A DNA stretch of 64,000 nt, taken from positions 208,501-272,500 of the forward strand of contig NZ_CP070371.1 in NCBI RefSeq assembly GCF_016919705.1. The letters run 5' to 3'. Position 1 is the first letter of the stretch. The number at the start of each line of letters is the position of its first letter. The position numbers were made by a program, and so were the translations under genes. The DNA is from Paracoccus methylovorus (lineage in GTDB: Bacteria > Pseudomonadota > Alphaproteobacteria > Rhodobacterales > Rhodobacteraceae). The notes beneath the pieces are model-generated. The model saw only the letters and a list, made by a program, of their open reading frames with translations, was not told the origin of the DNA and did not search any database. Shown piece after piece: positions 27,708 through 36,559 of the stretch.

Positions 27708-28475
27708 ATGACCGACATCGCATTGCAGACCCACGGCCTTGGGGTCAAATACGGAAACTTCCACGCGCTGGCCGAGGTGGACCTGTCGATCCGCCGCAAC
27801 TCGGTCCATTCGATCATCGGTCCGAACGGGGCGGGCAAGACCACGCTGTTTCACGCACTGACCGGGCGGGTACGGGCGTCCTCGGGGCGGATCGAACTGG
27901 ATGGGCGCGACATCACCGCGACCAGTGACGACGACCGGGTGCGGTTGGGGATCGCCCGGTCCTTTCAGGTCACCAGCCTGTTCCCGAACCTGACGCTGCG
28001 CGAGAACCTGCGCCTTGCCGCGCAGGGTCGCACGCCGTGGCAGGCTCTGGCGCCATGGCGGCGGGCCGAGGCGAACACCGAGACGCTTTCGATCGCCGAT
28101 GAGGTGACTGAACGTCTGGCGCTTGGCGCCGTCTCGGGCCGGCTGGCGGGCGAGCTGTCGCACGGCCAGCAGCGCCGGCTGGAGGTCGGTATGGCCATGG
28201 CGGCGCGACCGCGTGTCATCTTGTTGGACGAGCCGACATCGGGCATGGGCATCGACGATATCGAGGCGATGAAGCAACTGATCCGCGACCTGGGCCGCGA
28301 TCACACCGTGCTGTTCATTGAACATAACATGGGCATCGTCATGAACATCTCGGATATGGTGACGGTGATGCGGCTGGGTCGCAAGCTGGTCGAGGGACCG
28401 CCCGCCCAGGTTCGCGACGACCCCGAGGTGCAGCGCGCCTATCTGGGCAACATGATCACGGGGGACATCGCATGA
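27708..28475 (+). CDS. HAAT-family ABC transporter ATP-binding protein, LivG type
   Basis: A 255-residue ATPase. It shows Walker A GPNGAGKTT in SIIGPNGAGKTTLFHALTGR, the LivG-like VRLGIARSFQVTSLFPNLTL, the signature LSHGQQRRLEVGMAMAARP, Walker B VILLDEPTSGMG and the H-loop FIEHNMG. The variant signature starting LSHGQ (rather than LSGGQ) is common in this subfamily. The stop overlaps the start of the second ATPase by four bases (ATGA). Confidence 0.9.
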   Translation: MTDIALQTHGLGVKYGNFHALAEVDLSIRRNSVHSIIGPNGAGKTTLFHALTGRVRASSGRIELDGRDITATSDDDRVRLGIARSFQVTSLFPNLTLRENLRLAAQGRTPWQALAPWRRAEANTETLSIADEVTERLALGAVSGRLAGELSHGQQRRLEVGMAMAARPRVILLDEPTSGMGIDDIEAMKQLIRDLGRDHTVLFIEHNMGIVMNISDMVTVMRLGRKLVEGPPAQVRDDPEVQRAYLGNMITGDIA

Positions 28476-29176
28476 CGCCGGCTTTGCGACTGACCGATCT
28501 GCACAGCTATTACGGGAAAAGCCACATCCTTCAGGGCGTCACGCTGGAGGTCGGGCAGGGCGAGATCGTCACCCTGCTGGGCCGCAACGGGGCGGGGAAA
28601 AGCACTACCCTGAAATCCGCCGTGGGCCTGATCACGCCGCGACGTGGCCGGGTCGAGCTTGAGGGGCGCGACATGACCGGCCAACCGGCGCATCGCATCG
28701 CCTCGGCCGGGTTGTCGCTGGTGCCCGAGGATCGGGGCATCTTCCAACTGCTGACGGTCGAGGAAAACCTGCGCATCGCGGTACGCCGCGGCTCGCCGTG
28801 GTCGATCAAGGATATCTACCGCATCTTTCCGCGGCTGGAAGAGCGCAGGAAGAACGGCGGCGGCCAGCTTTCCGGGGGCGAGCAGCAGATGCTGTCCATC
28901 GCCCGGGCGTTGCTGAATGGCCCCAAGGTGCTGATGCTGGACGAGCCGGTCGAGGGGCTGGCCCCGATCATCGTCGAAGAGATTGTCGACCAGATCCGCC
29001 TGATCCGCAAAGCGGGCGTGCCGATCCTGCTGGTCGAGCAGAACCTTGCCGTTTGCAGTCAACTTGCCGACCGGCATTACATCCTGGAACTGGGCCAGAT
29101 CGTGCATTGTGCCACGGCCGATCAGTTCCGCAGCGACCCCGATACCATCGACCGCTATCTGGGCGTGAAGGCATGA
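28472..29176 (+). CDS. HAAT-family ABC transporter ATP-binding protein, LivF type
   Basis: The second ATPase, 234 residues. It shows Walker A GRNGAGKST, the LivF marker SLVPEDRGIFQLLTVEENL, the signature LSGGEQQMLSIARALLNGP, Walker B VLMLDEPVEGLAP, and the H-loop region LLVEQNLAVC. It overlaps the LivG-type gene by four bases. An ATG overlapping its own stop (ATGA at 29173) leads toward the hydrolase gene, consistent with translational coupling. Confidence 0.9.
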   Translation: MTPALRLTDLHSYYGKSHILQGVTLEVGQGEIVTLLGRNGAGKSTTLKSAVGLITPRRGRVELEGRDMTGQPAHRIASAGLSLVPEDRGIFQLLTVEENLRIAVRRGSPWSIKDIYRIFPRLEERRKNGGGQLSGGEQQMLSIARALLNGPKVLMLDEPVEGLAPIIVEEIVDQIRLIRKAGVPILLVEQNLAVCSQLADRHYILELGQIVHCATADQFRSDPDTIDRYLGVKA

Positions 29177-29187
29177 AGGAAACCACC

Positions 29188-30447
29188 ATGTCCAATCTGA
29201 CAATCGACGCGGAAAGGCTGTGGGACAGCCTGATGGAAACGGCGCGGATCGGCGGCACGCCGGATGGCGGTATCGCCCGGCTGACGCTTTCGGATGACGA
29301 CCGCCGCGTGCGCGACTGGCTTCGGGCGCAATGCGACGCGCTGGGGCTGACCATGACCGTGGATGAGGTGGGCAATATGTTCGCCACCCGTCCCGGTGCG
29401 CGCGAGGGTCTGCCCGCCATCGCCATGGGCAGCCATCTGGACACCCAGCCGACAGGCGGCAAGTTCGACGGCGTGCTGGGTGTGCTGGCGGGGCTGGAGG
29501 TGCTGCGCACGTTGGATGCCGCCGGCTACCGGACCGAGGCGCCGCTGATGCTGGTCAACTGGACCAACGAGGAGGGCTCGCGTTTTTCGCCGGCCATGCT
29601 GGGTTCGGGCATCTGGGCGGGGGTCTATGACCGCAACTATGGCGATGCGCGGGCGGATGTAAGCGGCGATACATTCGGCGCCAGCCTTGACCGCATCGGC
29701 TATCGCGGCGAGGCCAAGGCGGGCGCGATCCGCTTTGGCGCCATGTTCGAGCTGCATATCGAACAGGGGCCGATCCTGGAGGCCGAGGGCATCGAAGTGG
29801 GCGTGGTGCAGGGCATTCAGGGCATGCGCTGGTTCGAACTGACGCTGACCGGCACGGCGGCGCATACCGGCTCGACCCCGATGCACATGCGCCGCAATGC
29901 GCTTTTGGGCATGGCGCGGGTGATCGAGGGCATCGACCGCATCGCCAAGGCGCATCCTGATGCCGTGGGCACCATCGGTTTTCTGGAGATCAGTCCCAAT
30001 TCGCATAACGTGATCCCGGGCGAGGTGCGGGCCACCATCGACCTGCGCCACCCCTCGGACGTGGTGCTGGATCAGATGCAGGCGCAGGTGGATGAACTGG
30101 TGCGCAATGCGGCCGAGGCGGTCGGGCTGACGCATCGGCTGGAGCAGATCTCGCGCACAGCGCCGGTGGTGTTCGACCCGGAATGCATCGCGTCAGTGCG
30201 GGCAGGGGCCAAGGCTGCCGGCTATTCGACGCGCGACATTATCTCGGGCGCGGGCCATGACGCGGCCCATGCGGCGGCGGTGGCGCCGACGACGATGATC
30301 TTCGTGCCCTGCGCTGGTGGGCTGAGCCACAACCCAGCCGAATCGACCCTGCCCGGGGAATGCGCCGCCGGTGCGCAGGTGCTGCTGGAGGCGGTGCTGG
30401 ATTATGATCGCCGCATGTCCGAAAGCCGCCGCGAGGCCGCGGCATGA
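29188..30447 (+). CDS. M20-family Zn-dependent amidohydrolase (N-carbamoyl-L-amino-acid hydrolase/allantoate amidohydrolase type)
   Basis: Cytoplasmic metal-dependent hydrolases of this family cut N-carbamoyl-amino acids, ureidopropionate or allantoate. The 419-residue protein has the metal ligands in MGSHLDTQPTGGKFDGVLG, the acidic pair in NWTNEEGSRFSP, the histidine of FELHIEQGPILE, and the distal histidine in GGLSHNPAES. The dimerisation domain carries GTAAHTGSTPMHMRRNAL. The substrate cannot be read from sequence, but it is encoded directly behind a complete importer, so it probably acts on the imported compound. ATG 29188 follows an AAGGA site; ATG 29173, which overlaps the previous stop, is the alternative. 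It overlaps the MlrC-like gene by four bases. Confidence 0.88.
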   Translation: MSNLTIDAERLWDSLMETARIGGTPDGGIARLTLSDDDRRVRDWLRAQCDALGLTMTVDEVGNMFATRPGAREGLPAIAMGSHLDTQPTGGKFDGVLGVLAGLEVLRTLDAAGYRTEAPLMLVNWTNEEGSRFSPAMLGSGIWAGVYDRNYGDARADVSGDTFGASLDRIGYRGEAKAGAIRFGAMFELHIEQGPILEAEGIEVGVVQGIQGMRWFELTLTGTAAHTGSTPMHMRRNALLGMARVIEGIDRIAKAHPDAVGTIGFLEISPNSHNVIPGEVRATIDLRHPSDVVLDQMQAQVDELVRNAAEAVGLTHRLEQISRTAPVVFDPECIASVRAGAKAAGYSTRDIISGAGHDAAHAAAVAPTTMIFVPCAGGLSHNPAESTLPGECAAGAQVLLEAVLDYDRRMSESRREAAA

Positions 30448-31928
30448 CCCGCCTTGTTCTTGCCCGGGTGAACCATGAAACCAACACTTTCTCGCCGGTA
30501 AAAACCCCGCTTGCCGCCTTTGCCCCCAAATGGGGGGGCGACGCGCTGGCGGCGGCCCGGGACTATCCGGCGGCTCTGGGGGCTTTTTATGCCTTCGCTC
30601 GTCGTATCGGTGCGGAAATCGAAGTGCCCGTGGTTGCCCACGCCATGCCCTCGGCCCCGGTCGAGGACGAGGCGTTCGAGGCGATGGCGCAGGCGATCCT
30701 GACCGCTGTGGAAAAAGGCTGCGACGGTATCCTGCTGGACCTGCATGGTGCCATGGTCACCCGCAGCCATGACGATGGCGAGGGCGAGCTTTTGCGTCGT
30801 GTCCGCGCAAGCGCGCCGGGCGTGCCGACCGGCGTGGCGCTGGACCTGCATGGCAATATCACCCAAGGCATGCTGGATCATTGCGACGTGATCGTCGGCT
30901 TCAAGACCTATCCGCATGTGGACATGGTAGAGACCGGCGAGCATGTGATCCGCATGTTCGAGCCGCTGCTGGCTGGCGCGCCGCGTCCGGCGATGGCGCT
31001 GTCCCATCCGCCGATGCTGGCCGCGACCCTGTGCATGAACACCACGACCGATTGCGCCATGACCGACCTGATCGCGCTGGCGCGGCAAGCTGAAACACGG
31101 CCCGGCGTGCAGGCGGTATCGGTCTTTGGCGGCTTTCCCATCGCCGATCTGGCCGAGACGGGCCTTTCCATCGTCACCGTAGCCGACACCCCTCAGCTCG
31201 CGCATGAGGTTGCGCAGGAATTGGGGCGCGAGGCATGGCGGCGGCGTGCCGAATATGTCTATGCCGAGGAACCTTTGCCGCAGTCCATCGCCCGCGCCGC
31301 TGCGCTGGCGGATGGTGCGGCGCCGGTGCTGCTGCTGGATCATGGCGATAACTGCATGTCGGGCGGAAGCTGCGACGTGATGGATGTGTTGGAGGAACTG
31401 CTGGCTGCGGGTCAGGACGGCATTCTTGTCGGTCCCGTTGCCGATCCCGAAACCGTCGCGCAACTTTTTGCGGCAGGCGAAGGGGCCGAGGTTCAGATAC
31501 TGCTGGGCAACAAGACCCCTGCCGATGGCCTGCCCGCCCCGCATCCGCCGCTGCGGTTGACCGGACGGGTCATGGCGCTGTCGGACGGGCGCTATCGCGT
31601 CAGCGGCCCGATCTATCACGGGCAGGAACTGTCCATGGGCCGGGCCGCCGCATTCGATGCCGGCACCGCGCAGATCGTGATTTGCGAAGAACCGCATGAG
31701 CCGCTGGATCTGGGCTGTTTTTCCTGTCTTGGCCTGGACGCTACCAAGGCGCGCTTTCTGCATCTGAAATCGCGCATGTATTGCCGCCCCGTGTTCGAGC
31801 CGCTCGCGAAAGCCGTGGTCGAATGCGCAAGCTCGGGCGTAACTGCTTCGAATTACGATCTCTTTGCTTTCAAAAAGCTCGCCCGGCCCATATATCCGCT
31901 GGACGCCGGGATAATCTGGCAAGACTGA
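30444..31928 (+). CDS. M81-family metallopeptidase (MlrC-like)
   Basis: MlrC in microcystin-degrading sphingomonads cleaves short peptides; most relatives are of unknown substrate. This 494-residue protein opens with RLVLARVNHETNTFSPVKTP and has DGILLDLHGAMVTRSHDDGE, VALDLHGNITQGMLDHCDV and GFKTYPHVDMVETGEH. These His/Asp/Glu residues are the likely zinc ligands. The C-terminal MlrC_C domain shows LLLDHGDNCMSGGSCDVM. The gene overlaps the M20 hydrolase by four bases, and the regulator gene follows after eight bases. The two hydrolases may act in sequence on one substrate. Confidence 0.85.
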   Translation: MTRLVLARVNHETNTFSPVKTPLAAFAPKWGGDALAAARDYPAALGAFYAFARRIGAEIEVPVVAHAMPSAPVEDEAFEAMAQAILTAVEKGCDGILLDLHGAMVTRSHDDGEGELLRRVRASAPGVPTGVALDLHGNITQGMLDHCDVIVGFKTYPHVDMVETGEHVIRMFEPLLAGAPRPAMALSHPPMLAATLCMNTTTDCAMTDLIALARQAETRPGVQAVSVFGGFPIADLAETGLSIVTVADTPQLAHEVAQELGREAWRRRAEYVYAEEPLPQSIARAAALADGAAPVLLLDHGDNCMSGGSCDVMDVLEELLAAGQDGILVGPVADPETVAQLFAAGEGAEVQILLGNKTPADGLPAPHPPLRLTGRVMALSDGRYRVSGPIYHGQELSMGRAAAFDAGTAQIVICEEPHEPLDLGCFSCLGLDATKARFLHLKSRMYCRPVFEPLAKAVVECASSGVTASNYDLFAFKKLARPIYPLDAGIIWQD

Positions 31929-31936
31929 AGGACCGC

Positions 31937-32707
31937 ATGGATCAGGACGCACCGGCAGGCAAGGAACGCAGGCTTACCCGCATCAAGCTGTCGGATCAGG
32001 TGGCCGAGGATATTCGCCGCCGCATCGCGCGCGACGGGTTGCACCCCGGCGACCGCCTGCCCAACGAGCGTGCGCTGATGGAGCATTACGGTTGTTCGAA
32101 AGGCACCATCCGCGAGGCGCTGAAGGCGCTGGAGGTCGAGGGGCTGGTGCGTATGCTGTCAGGCCCCAATGGCGGACCCGAGATCCAGCCGGCCTCGATC
32201 GACATCGTGACCCAGCAGCTTCGGCAATATCTGCACTTTCAGAAGCTGGATTTCGCCCAGGTCTATGAACTGCGCCAGTCGCTGGAGGTCAGCCTGGCCC
32301 GCAATGTCATCGGCAAGCTGACCGAGTCGCATTTTCGCCGGCTCGAAAACAACATCCTTATCTGCGAGCAGGCGAATACCGCGCAGGATCGCGCCGTTGT
32401 GCGCCGGGCCGAGACCGAGTTCCACGACATCCTATGCGAAGCTTCGGACAATGTGATCCTGGTTTTCATGTGCCGTTTCCTGAACAGCATGCTGCGCGAT
32501 CTGGTCAGCTATCGCAGCGAAAGCATGCGCGAGCACGAGATTTTCGGCGAGGCGAATATCGAAAGCCACAAGCAATTGCTGGCCGCGCTTCGGGCCGGTG
32601 ACGGCGATGCGGCGGCCCGGATCATGCACGAACATATGTGTTGCGCCGAAAGTTACATGCGCCGGCTGGACGCCTCTTTCCGCTCGGATCTGCTAAGCCG
32701 GTTTTGA
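31937..32707 (+). CDS. GntR/FadR-subfamily transcriptional regulator
   Basis: A 256-residue regulator with an N-terminal GntR winged helix (IKLSDQVAEDIRRRI, GDRLPNERALMEHYGCSKGT, IREALKALEVEGLV) and a C-terminal all-helical FCD ligand domain (FHDILCEASDN, HKQLLAALRAGDGDAAARIM, HEHMCCAESY). It is the last gene of the importer-hydrolase unit, so it probably responds to that substrate and may bind the palindrome at 24520-24533. The start ATG 31937 has GAAGGA upstream; the frame is open to 31781, but that part overlaps the previous gene by about 150 bases. Confidence 0.87.
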   Translation: MDQDAPAGKERRLTRIKLSDQVAEDIRRRIARDGLHPGDRLPNERALMEHYGCSKGTIREALKALEVEGLVRMLSGPNGGPEIQPASIDIVTQQLRQYLHFQKLDFAQVYELRQSLEVSLARNVIGKLTESHFRRLENNILICEQANTAQDRAVVRRAETEFHDILCEASDNVILVFMCRFLNSMLRDLVSYRSESMREHEIFGEANIESHKQLLAALRAGDGDAAARIMHEHMCCAESYMRRLDASFRSDLLSRF

Positions 32708-32733
32708 AAAATCCCGGCCTTTGCGGGCCGGGA
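32707..32733 (-). terminator. Rho-independent terminator of ssb
   Basis: On the minus strand ATCCCGGCC pairs with GGCCGGGAT and is followed by TTTTTC. It begins six bases beyond the ssb stop and abuts the end of the convergent GntR gene. Confidence 0.8.
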
Positions 32734-32738
32734 TGGGA

Positions 32739-33242
32739 TCAGAACGGGATGTCGTCGTCGAAATCGGGACGGCTCTGCGGCTGTCCGCCGCCCGATGGCG
32801 CGCTGCTGCCACTACCGCTCGCGCCACCGTAGCTGCCGCCACCGTAGCCGCCGCCATAACTGTCATCGCGACCGCCGCCGCCCGCTCCACCGCGGCTGTC
32901 GAGCATGTGCAACTCGCTGCGGAAGGGCCGCAACGCCACTTCGGTCGAATAGCGGTCGTTGCCGTTCTGGTCCTGCCACTTGCGGGTTTCCAGCTGGCCC
33001 TCGACATAGACTTTCGAGCCCTTTTTCAGATATTGCTCGGCCACGCGGACCAAGGGCTCGGAATAGATGGCGACCGTGTGCCATTCGGTGCGCTCCTTGC
33101 GCTCGCCGGTGTTGCGGTCCTTCCATGTCTCCGAGGTCGCGATACGCAGGTTGGCGACCTTGCCGCCGCTGGGGAAGCTGCGGACCTCTGGGTCCTGACC
33201 CAGATTACCGACCAGGATCACCTTGTTCACGCTGCCTGCCAT
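32739..33242 (-). CDS. ssb: Single-stranded DNA-binding protein
   Basis: Binds and protects single-stranded DNA in replication, recombination and repair. The 167-residue protein has an N-terminal OB fold ([60 protein letters not shown]). A Gly/Ser/Tyr-rich disordered linker follows, and it ends in the acidic partner-binding tip DFDDDIPF. The start at 33242 follows AAAGGA; the frame is open 29 codons further upstream, but that part is not SSB-like. It converges on the GntR gene with a terminator between. Confidence 0.96.
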   Translation of the reverse strand: MAGSVNKVILVGNLGQDPEVRSFPSGGKVANLRIATSETWKDRNTGERKERTEWHTVAIYSEPLVRVAEQYLKKGSKVYVEGQLETRKWQDQNGNDRYSTEVALRPFRSELHMLDSRGGAGGGGRDDSYGGGYGGGSYGGASGSGSSAPSGGGQPQSRPDFDDDIPF

Positions 33243-33451
33243 GCTGCGGTCCTTTTCGATTATTCTTCCTCGCGCGGGTGTAGCGCGTGATGGGTTGCAG
33301 GGGCAAGCGGAATGGCGTGATATGAGCAATAGGCGAAAATCCGCCGATAATTATGTATTGGGATGCGCCATCAAATCCTCTTGCGGCGCTCGCCCGGCTT
33401 TACGTTATAGTACCGCCCAAAAAAGACGACGGCATGCATGAGGGACCAGTG

Positions 33452-34099
33452 ATGCTTTCACGTGATCGGGCGATGCTGCGCCAGTTGGGCCGGGCCGTGA
33501 TGGCCTTGACGATTTCGGCCGGGCTGGCCGCGCCTGCTGCGGCCGAAGGGCTGCGGCTGCAGGTAAAAAGCGGCAAATCCCGTGTGGCGCAGTTCGAGCG
33601 TCAGACCCGGTTGATGGATTCGCGTCTGGCCGGGCAATACCAGCAATCCGCGCGTCTGCGCCCGGGCGGCACCTCGACCAAAAGCGTGGTTGAACTGGAT
33701 CTCCCGACTGCGATTCCCGCCTACAAGGGCAGTCGGCGCAGCGAGTTCCTGCCTCATGCCCGAGCCATGGCCCGTAAGCACGGCATTCCCGAAGATCTGT
33801 TCCTGCGCCTCGTGCAGCAGGAATCGGGCTGGAACCCTTCGGCACGCTCGCACAAGGGGGCGCGGGGGCTGGCGCAGTTGATGCCGGGCACGGCCGCGAA
33901 ACTGGGCGTCGATCCGAACGATCCGATCCAGAACCTGGAAGGCGGGGCGCGCTATCTACGTATGATGTATAACACCTTCGGCAATTGGCGGCTGGCGCTG
34001 GCCGCCTATAACGCCGGGCCTGCGGCAGTGGCGAAATACGGCGGCGTGCCGCCCTATCGCGAGACACGCAATTACGTTCGCATCATCCACGGCAGTTGA
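33452..34099 (+). CDS. Lytic murein transglycosylase (SLT domain)
   Basis: A periplasmic enzyme that cleaves peptidoglycan glycan strands to form anhydromuropeptides. The 215-residue product has a signal peptide (through [11 protein letters not shown]) and a C-terminal SLT domain. The catalytic glutamate lies in [16 protein letters not shown], followed by [38 protein letters not shown] and [16 protein letters not shown]. No peptidoglycan-binding or lipoprotein motif is seen. The ATG at 33452 has a GAGGGA site; in-frame ATGs upstream (33434, 33353) would put a charged extension before the signal peptide. A bidirectional terminator follows. Confidence 0.9.
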   Translation: MLSRDRAMLRQLGRAVMALTISAGLAAPAAAEGLRLQVKSGKSRVAQFERQTRLMDSRLAGQYQQSARLRPGGTSTKSVVELDLPTAIPAYKGSRRSEFLPHARAMARKHGIPEDLFLRLVQQESGWNPSARSHKGARGLAQLMPGTAAKLGVDPNDPIQNLEGGARYLRMMYNTFGNWRLALAAYNAGPAAVAKYGGVPPYRETRNYVRIIHGS

Positions 34100-34103
34100 A
34101 CGC

Positions 34104-34136
34104 AAAAAGGCCGGGCAGCGCGCCCGGCCTTTTTTG
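34104..34136. terminator. Bidirectional Rho-independent terminator
   Basis: AAAAAGGCCGGGC and GCCCGGCCTTTTTT flank a short loop. The stem has A-runs on the left and T-runs on the right, so it can stop both the transglycosylase gene (plus) and the YSC84 gene (minus). Confidence 0.85.
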
Positions 34137-34152
34137 TGAAGCTGCGCCCCCC

Positions 34153-34725
34153 TCAGAAAGTCGAGGGGATGATGCGGGTGTATTTCGTTCCGGCGATCGA
34201 GGCACCGGCCATCAGCCCGGACTGACCAAAGACCATCGCCACGACCGGCTGTTGTGCGGTGATGGTATCGGCGCCCATCGAGACGCCTCCGGCTGGCAGG
34301 GCGTAATATGCCCCAGCCTCGGCCACCCAGCCCGGCGCGCGACGGAAATCGGCCAGCGCTGCATCGGTCTGGAAGATCAGCACATGGGCATATTGCTGCG
34401 CGCCAATCTGCAGGCCGACGCTGGCCTGCGTTGCCGAATAGTAATCCACCGTCACATCGTTGATGCGCAGCGCACCCTGACCATAGGCGCCGCCAAAGCC
34501 AAAGCCGGCCTCGGTCATCAGCGGCATGTATAGGACGCCCTTGGCGCTTTGGATCATGGGCGCGACGTTGGGATAGGTGCGCAGCAGGAAATCCCGGGTC
34601 GCATCGACGCGCGCGTCCAGTCGCGAGGGCGCATCCTGCCCGATTGCGTTCGAGCAGCCCGCCAGCCCCAGCGCGGCCCCGCCCAGCAATACAAGACGCC
34701 GGCTCATCCTTTTGGAATACATCAT
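34153..34725 (-). CDS. YSC84/SYLF-domain lipoprotein
   Basis: A 190-residue predicted lipoprotein. The N-terminus SRRLVLLGGAALGLAGCSNA ends in a lipobox LAGC. The rest is a YSC84 (SYLF) domain, with SAKGVLYMPLMTEAGFGFGG, YGQGALRINDVTVDYYSA, SVGLQIGAQQYAHVLIFQT and PVVAMVFGQSGLMAGASIAG. SYLF domains bind lipids in eukaryotes; the bacterial role is unknown. It is probably anchored in the envelope. The arginine pair in the signal might allow Tat export. It converges on the transglycosylase gene. Confidence 0.85.
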   Translation of the reverse strand: MMYSKRMSRRLVLLGGAALGLAGCSNAIGQDAPSRLDARVDATRDFLLRTYPNVAPMIQSAKGVLYMPLMTEAGFGFGGAYGQGALRINDVTVDYYSATQASVGLQIGAQQYAHVLIFQTDAALADFRRAPGWVAEAGAYYALPAGGVSMGADTITAQQPVVAMVFGQSGLMAGASIAGTKYTRIIPSTF

Positions 34726-34796
34726 CTTTCGCCCTCGTTCCCAGCTCGGCGGTTGGCCCGCCTGTCAGGGCGGCGATGATAAAGGACCACGCGGCT

Positions 34797-35795
34797 TCAT
34801 GCCAGCGTTTCGGCCACCTGCGGTGCGTAATAGGTCAGGATGCCGTCGCAACCTGCGCGGCGGAAGGCCAGAAGGCTTTCGATCACCACGTCGCGCGACA
34901 GCCAGCCATTGCGGATTGCACCTTCGATCATCGCGTATTCGCCGCTGACCTGATAGGCAAAGGTCGGAGCCCCGAACTGGTCGCGCACCATGCGGCAGAT
35001 ATCCAGATAGGGCATGCCCGGCTTGACCATCACCATGTCTGCCCCCTCGGCCAGATCGCGGGCGACGCAGCGCATCGCCTCTTCACGGTTGGCCGGGTTC
35101 ACCTGATAGGTCTTCTTGTCGCCGACAAGCCGCCCCGAGGCCCCCACCGCATCGCGGAACGGACCATAGAAGCCGCTGGCGAATTTCGCCGCATAGGACA
35201 GGATCGCCACATCCTTGTGGCCGTTCGTTTCAAGCTGGCGGCGCAATGCGCCGATGCGCCCGTCCATCATGTCCGAGGGGCCAAGGATATCCGCCCCGGC
35301 CTCGGCCTGGGCCAGCGCCATGCGGCCAAGCGCCTCGACGGTTTCGTCGTTCAGGATTACCCCGTCCCTGACCAGCCCGTCATGGCCGTTGGCATTATAG
35401 GGGTCCAGCGCGATATCGGTCATCACCGCCAGATCCGGCGCGACCTCCTTGATGGCGCGGATGGCGCGGTTGCCGATGTTTTCGGGGTCCCAGGCACGCT
35501 CGCAGCTTTCGGTTTTCAGGTCCGGGTCCGAATGCGGAAAGATGCAGATGGCCGGGATGTTCAGCCGCATCGCGGTTTCCGCCGCGCGCTTCGCCCCGTC
35601 CAGCGTCAGCCGTTCGACCCCGGGCATCGAGGGGATCTCGCCCGCGCCACCCGCGATCTCGGTCACGAAGATCGGCCAGATCAGGTTGGCCGGAGTCAGG
35701 TCCACCTCTGTCACCATTGCCCGCAATGCGGGTGTGCGACGCAGCCGGCGCAGACGGGTGGCGGGGAAGGGGGCGGTGATATGGGTCGGAGACAT
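34797..35795 (-). CDS. hemB: Delta-aminolevulinic acid dehydratase (porphobilinogen synthase)
   Basis: Condenses two 5-aminolevulinate molecules to porphobilinogen in heme and bacteriochlorophyll synthesis. The 332 residues contain the two active-site lysines in SYAAKFASGFYGPFRDAVGA (near residue 200) and MVMVKPGMPYLDICR (near 257). The substrate loop lies in GPSDMMDGRIGALR. The metal-site segment reads DIALDPYNANGHDG rather than the cysteine-rich version, indicating the magnesium-type enzyme. The start at 35795 gives the usual MSPTHITAPFPATRLRRLRR; the frame is open to 36029, but that part is non-homologous. It is divergent from the membrane-protein gene at 35951. Confidence 0.95.
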   Translation of the reverse strand: MSPTHITAPFPATRLRRLRRTPALRAMVTEVDLTPANLIWPIFVTEIAGGAGEIPSMPGVERLTLDGAKRAAETAMRLNIPAICIFPHSDPDLKTESCERAWDPENIGNRAIRAIKEVAPDLAVMTDIALDPYNANGHDGLVRDGVILNDETVEALGRMALAQAEAGADILGPSDMMDGRIGALRRQLETNGHKDVAILSYAAKFASGFYGPFRDAVGASGRLVGDKKTYQVNPANREEAMRCVARDLAEGADMVMVKPGMPYLDICRMVRDQFGAPTFAYQVSGEYAMIEGAIRNGWLSRDVVIESLLAFRRAGCDGILTYYAPQVAETLA

Positions 35796-35950
35796 GAACC
35801 TGCCTGTGGGCTGCAATGGCGAATATGCGCCCGAAACTGCACCCATGCCCGCCGGGGTGCAACCCCTTGCCGCCCATGCCGGAAAATCACGGTTTTCCTT
35901 TGCGTCAGGCCCGGTTAGTTTGCCCTGCACAACCGATGCAAGGAGAAGAC

Positions 35951-36517
35951 GTGCCCCGACCCGAGGGAATTCTCGCCCTGCTGGACAGCCGGTCCTTTGG
36001 CTCGATCTGGTTCTGGGTGATCCTGACATTCGCCTGGACGATGGCGGGGCGGCGCATTCTGGGCGTGCCTTCGGACGTGATCACCCGAGCCATCGGGATC
36101 GAGCCAGGCCCCGAGGATGATCCGGCTGCGTTGCGGCTGCTCGACTGGCTGTCGCTGACGTTGCCGCGATGGCGCATCGACCAGCGCGAGGGCGCGATCC
36201 TGTTGGGACTGGGTTCGTTCCTGCTGACGACGCTGGCCATTCTGGGCTTTGGCTATGGGCTGGAGATGGCGCAGGCGCTTGTGCTGCTGATCCTGCCCTT
36301 TGCCCTGCTTTTTGCGCTGGAACTGCGGCTGGCGGGGCGATTGCGCGCGGTGCTGGCACGCGCCGAGGTCGGTCTGCCGGCGAACGAGGCCGGGGTGCAA
36401 GCCGCGCGACTGATGCGTCGTCACCGGGTGGTGATAACGGTTCTGTCGATCCTGGCAGTGGCCCTGACCGCCTTTTATGGGGCGATCTGGATGATCGTGC
36501 ATCCTTTTGGCTACTGA
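35951..36517 (+). CDS. Four-helix membrane protein conserved in Rhodobacteraceae
   Basis: A 188-residue hydrophobic protein with about four transmembrane helices (FGSIWFWVILTFAWTMA, AILLGLGSFLLTTLAILGFG, ALVLLILPFALLFAL and VVITVLSILAVALTAFYGAI). Related Rhodobacteraceae proteins are, from memory, labelled as associated with the SufBCD complex, but nothing in this sequence supports a function. The start is GTG 35951, with AAGGAG seven bases upstream; the longer frame to 35816 overlaps hemB. mfd begins 42 bases later on the same strand. Confidence 0.7.
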   Translation: MPRPEGILALLDSRSFGSIWFWVILTFAWTMAGRRILGVPSDVITRAIGIEPGPEDDPAALRLLDWLSLTLPRWRIDQREGAILLGLGSFLLTTLAILGFGYGLEMAQALVLLILPFALLFALELRLAGRLRAVLARAEVGLPANEAGVQAARLMRRHRVVITVLSILAVALTAFYGAIWMIVHPFGY

Positions 36518-36559
36518 CTTGGCCTTGACTTCCCCGGCGCCGGCTTTACCTCAGCGGTC

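Noticed and set aside
25946..27844. A 632-codon antisense frame over the importer permeases
   Set aside because: It is a His/Gln/Arg-rich translation typical of the complementary strand of membrane-protein genes, with no domain support.
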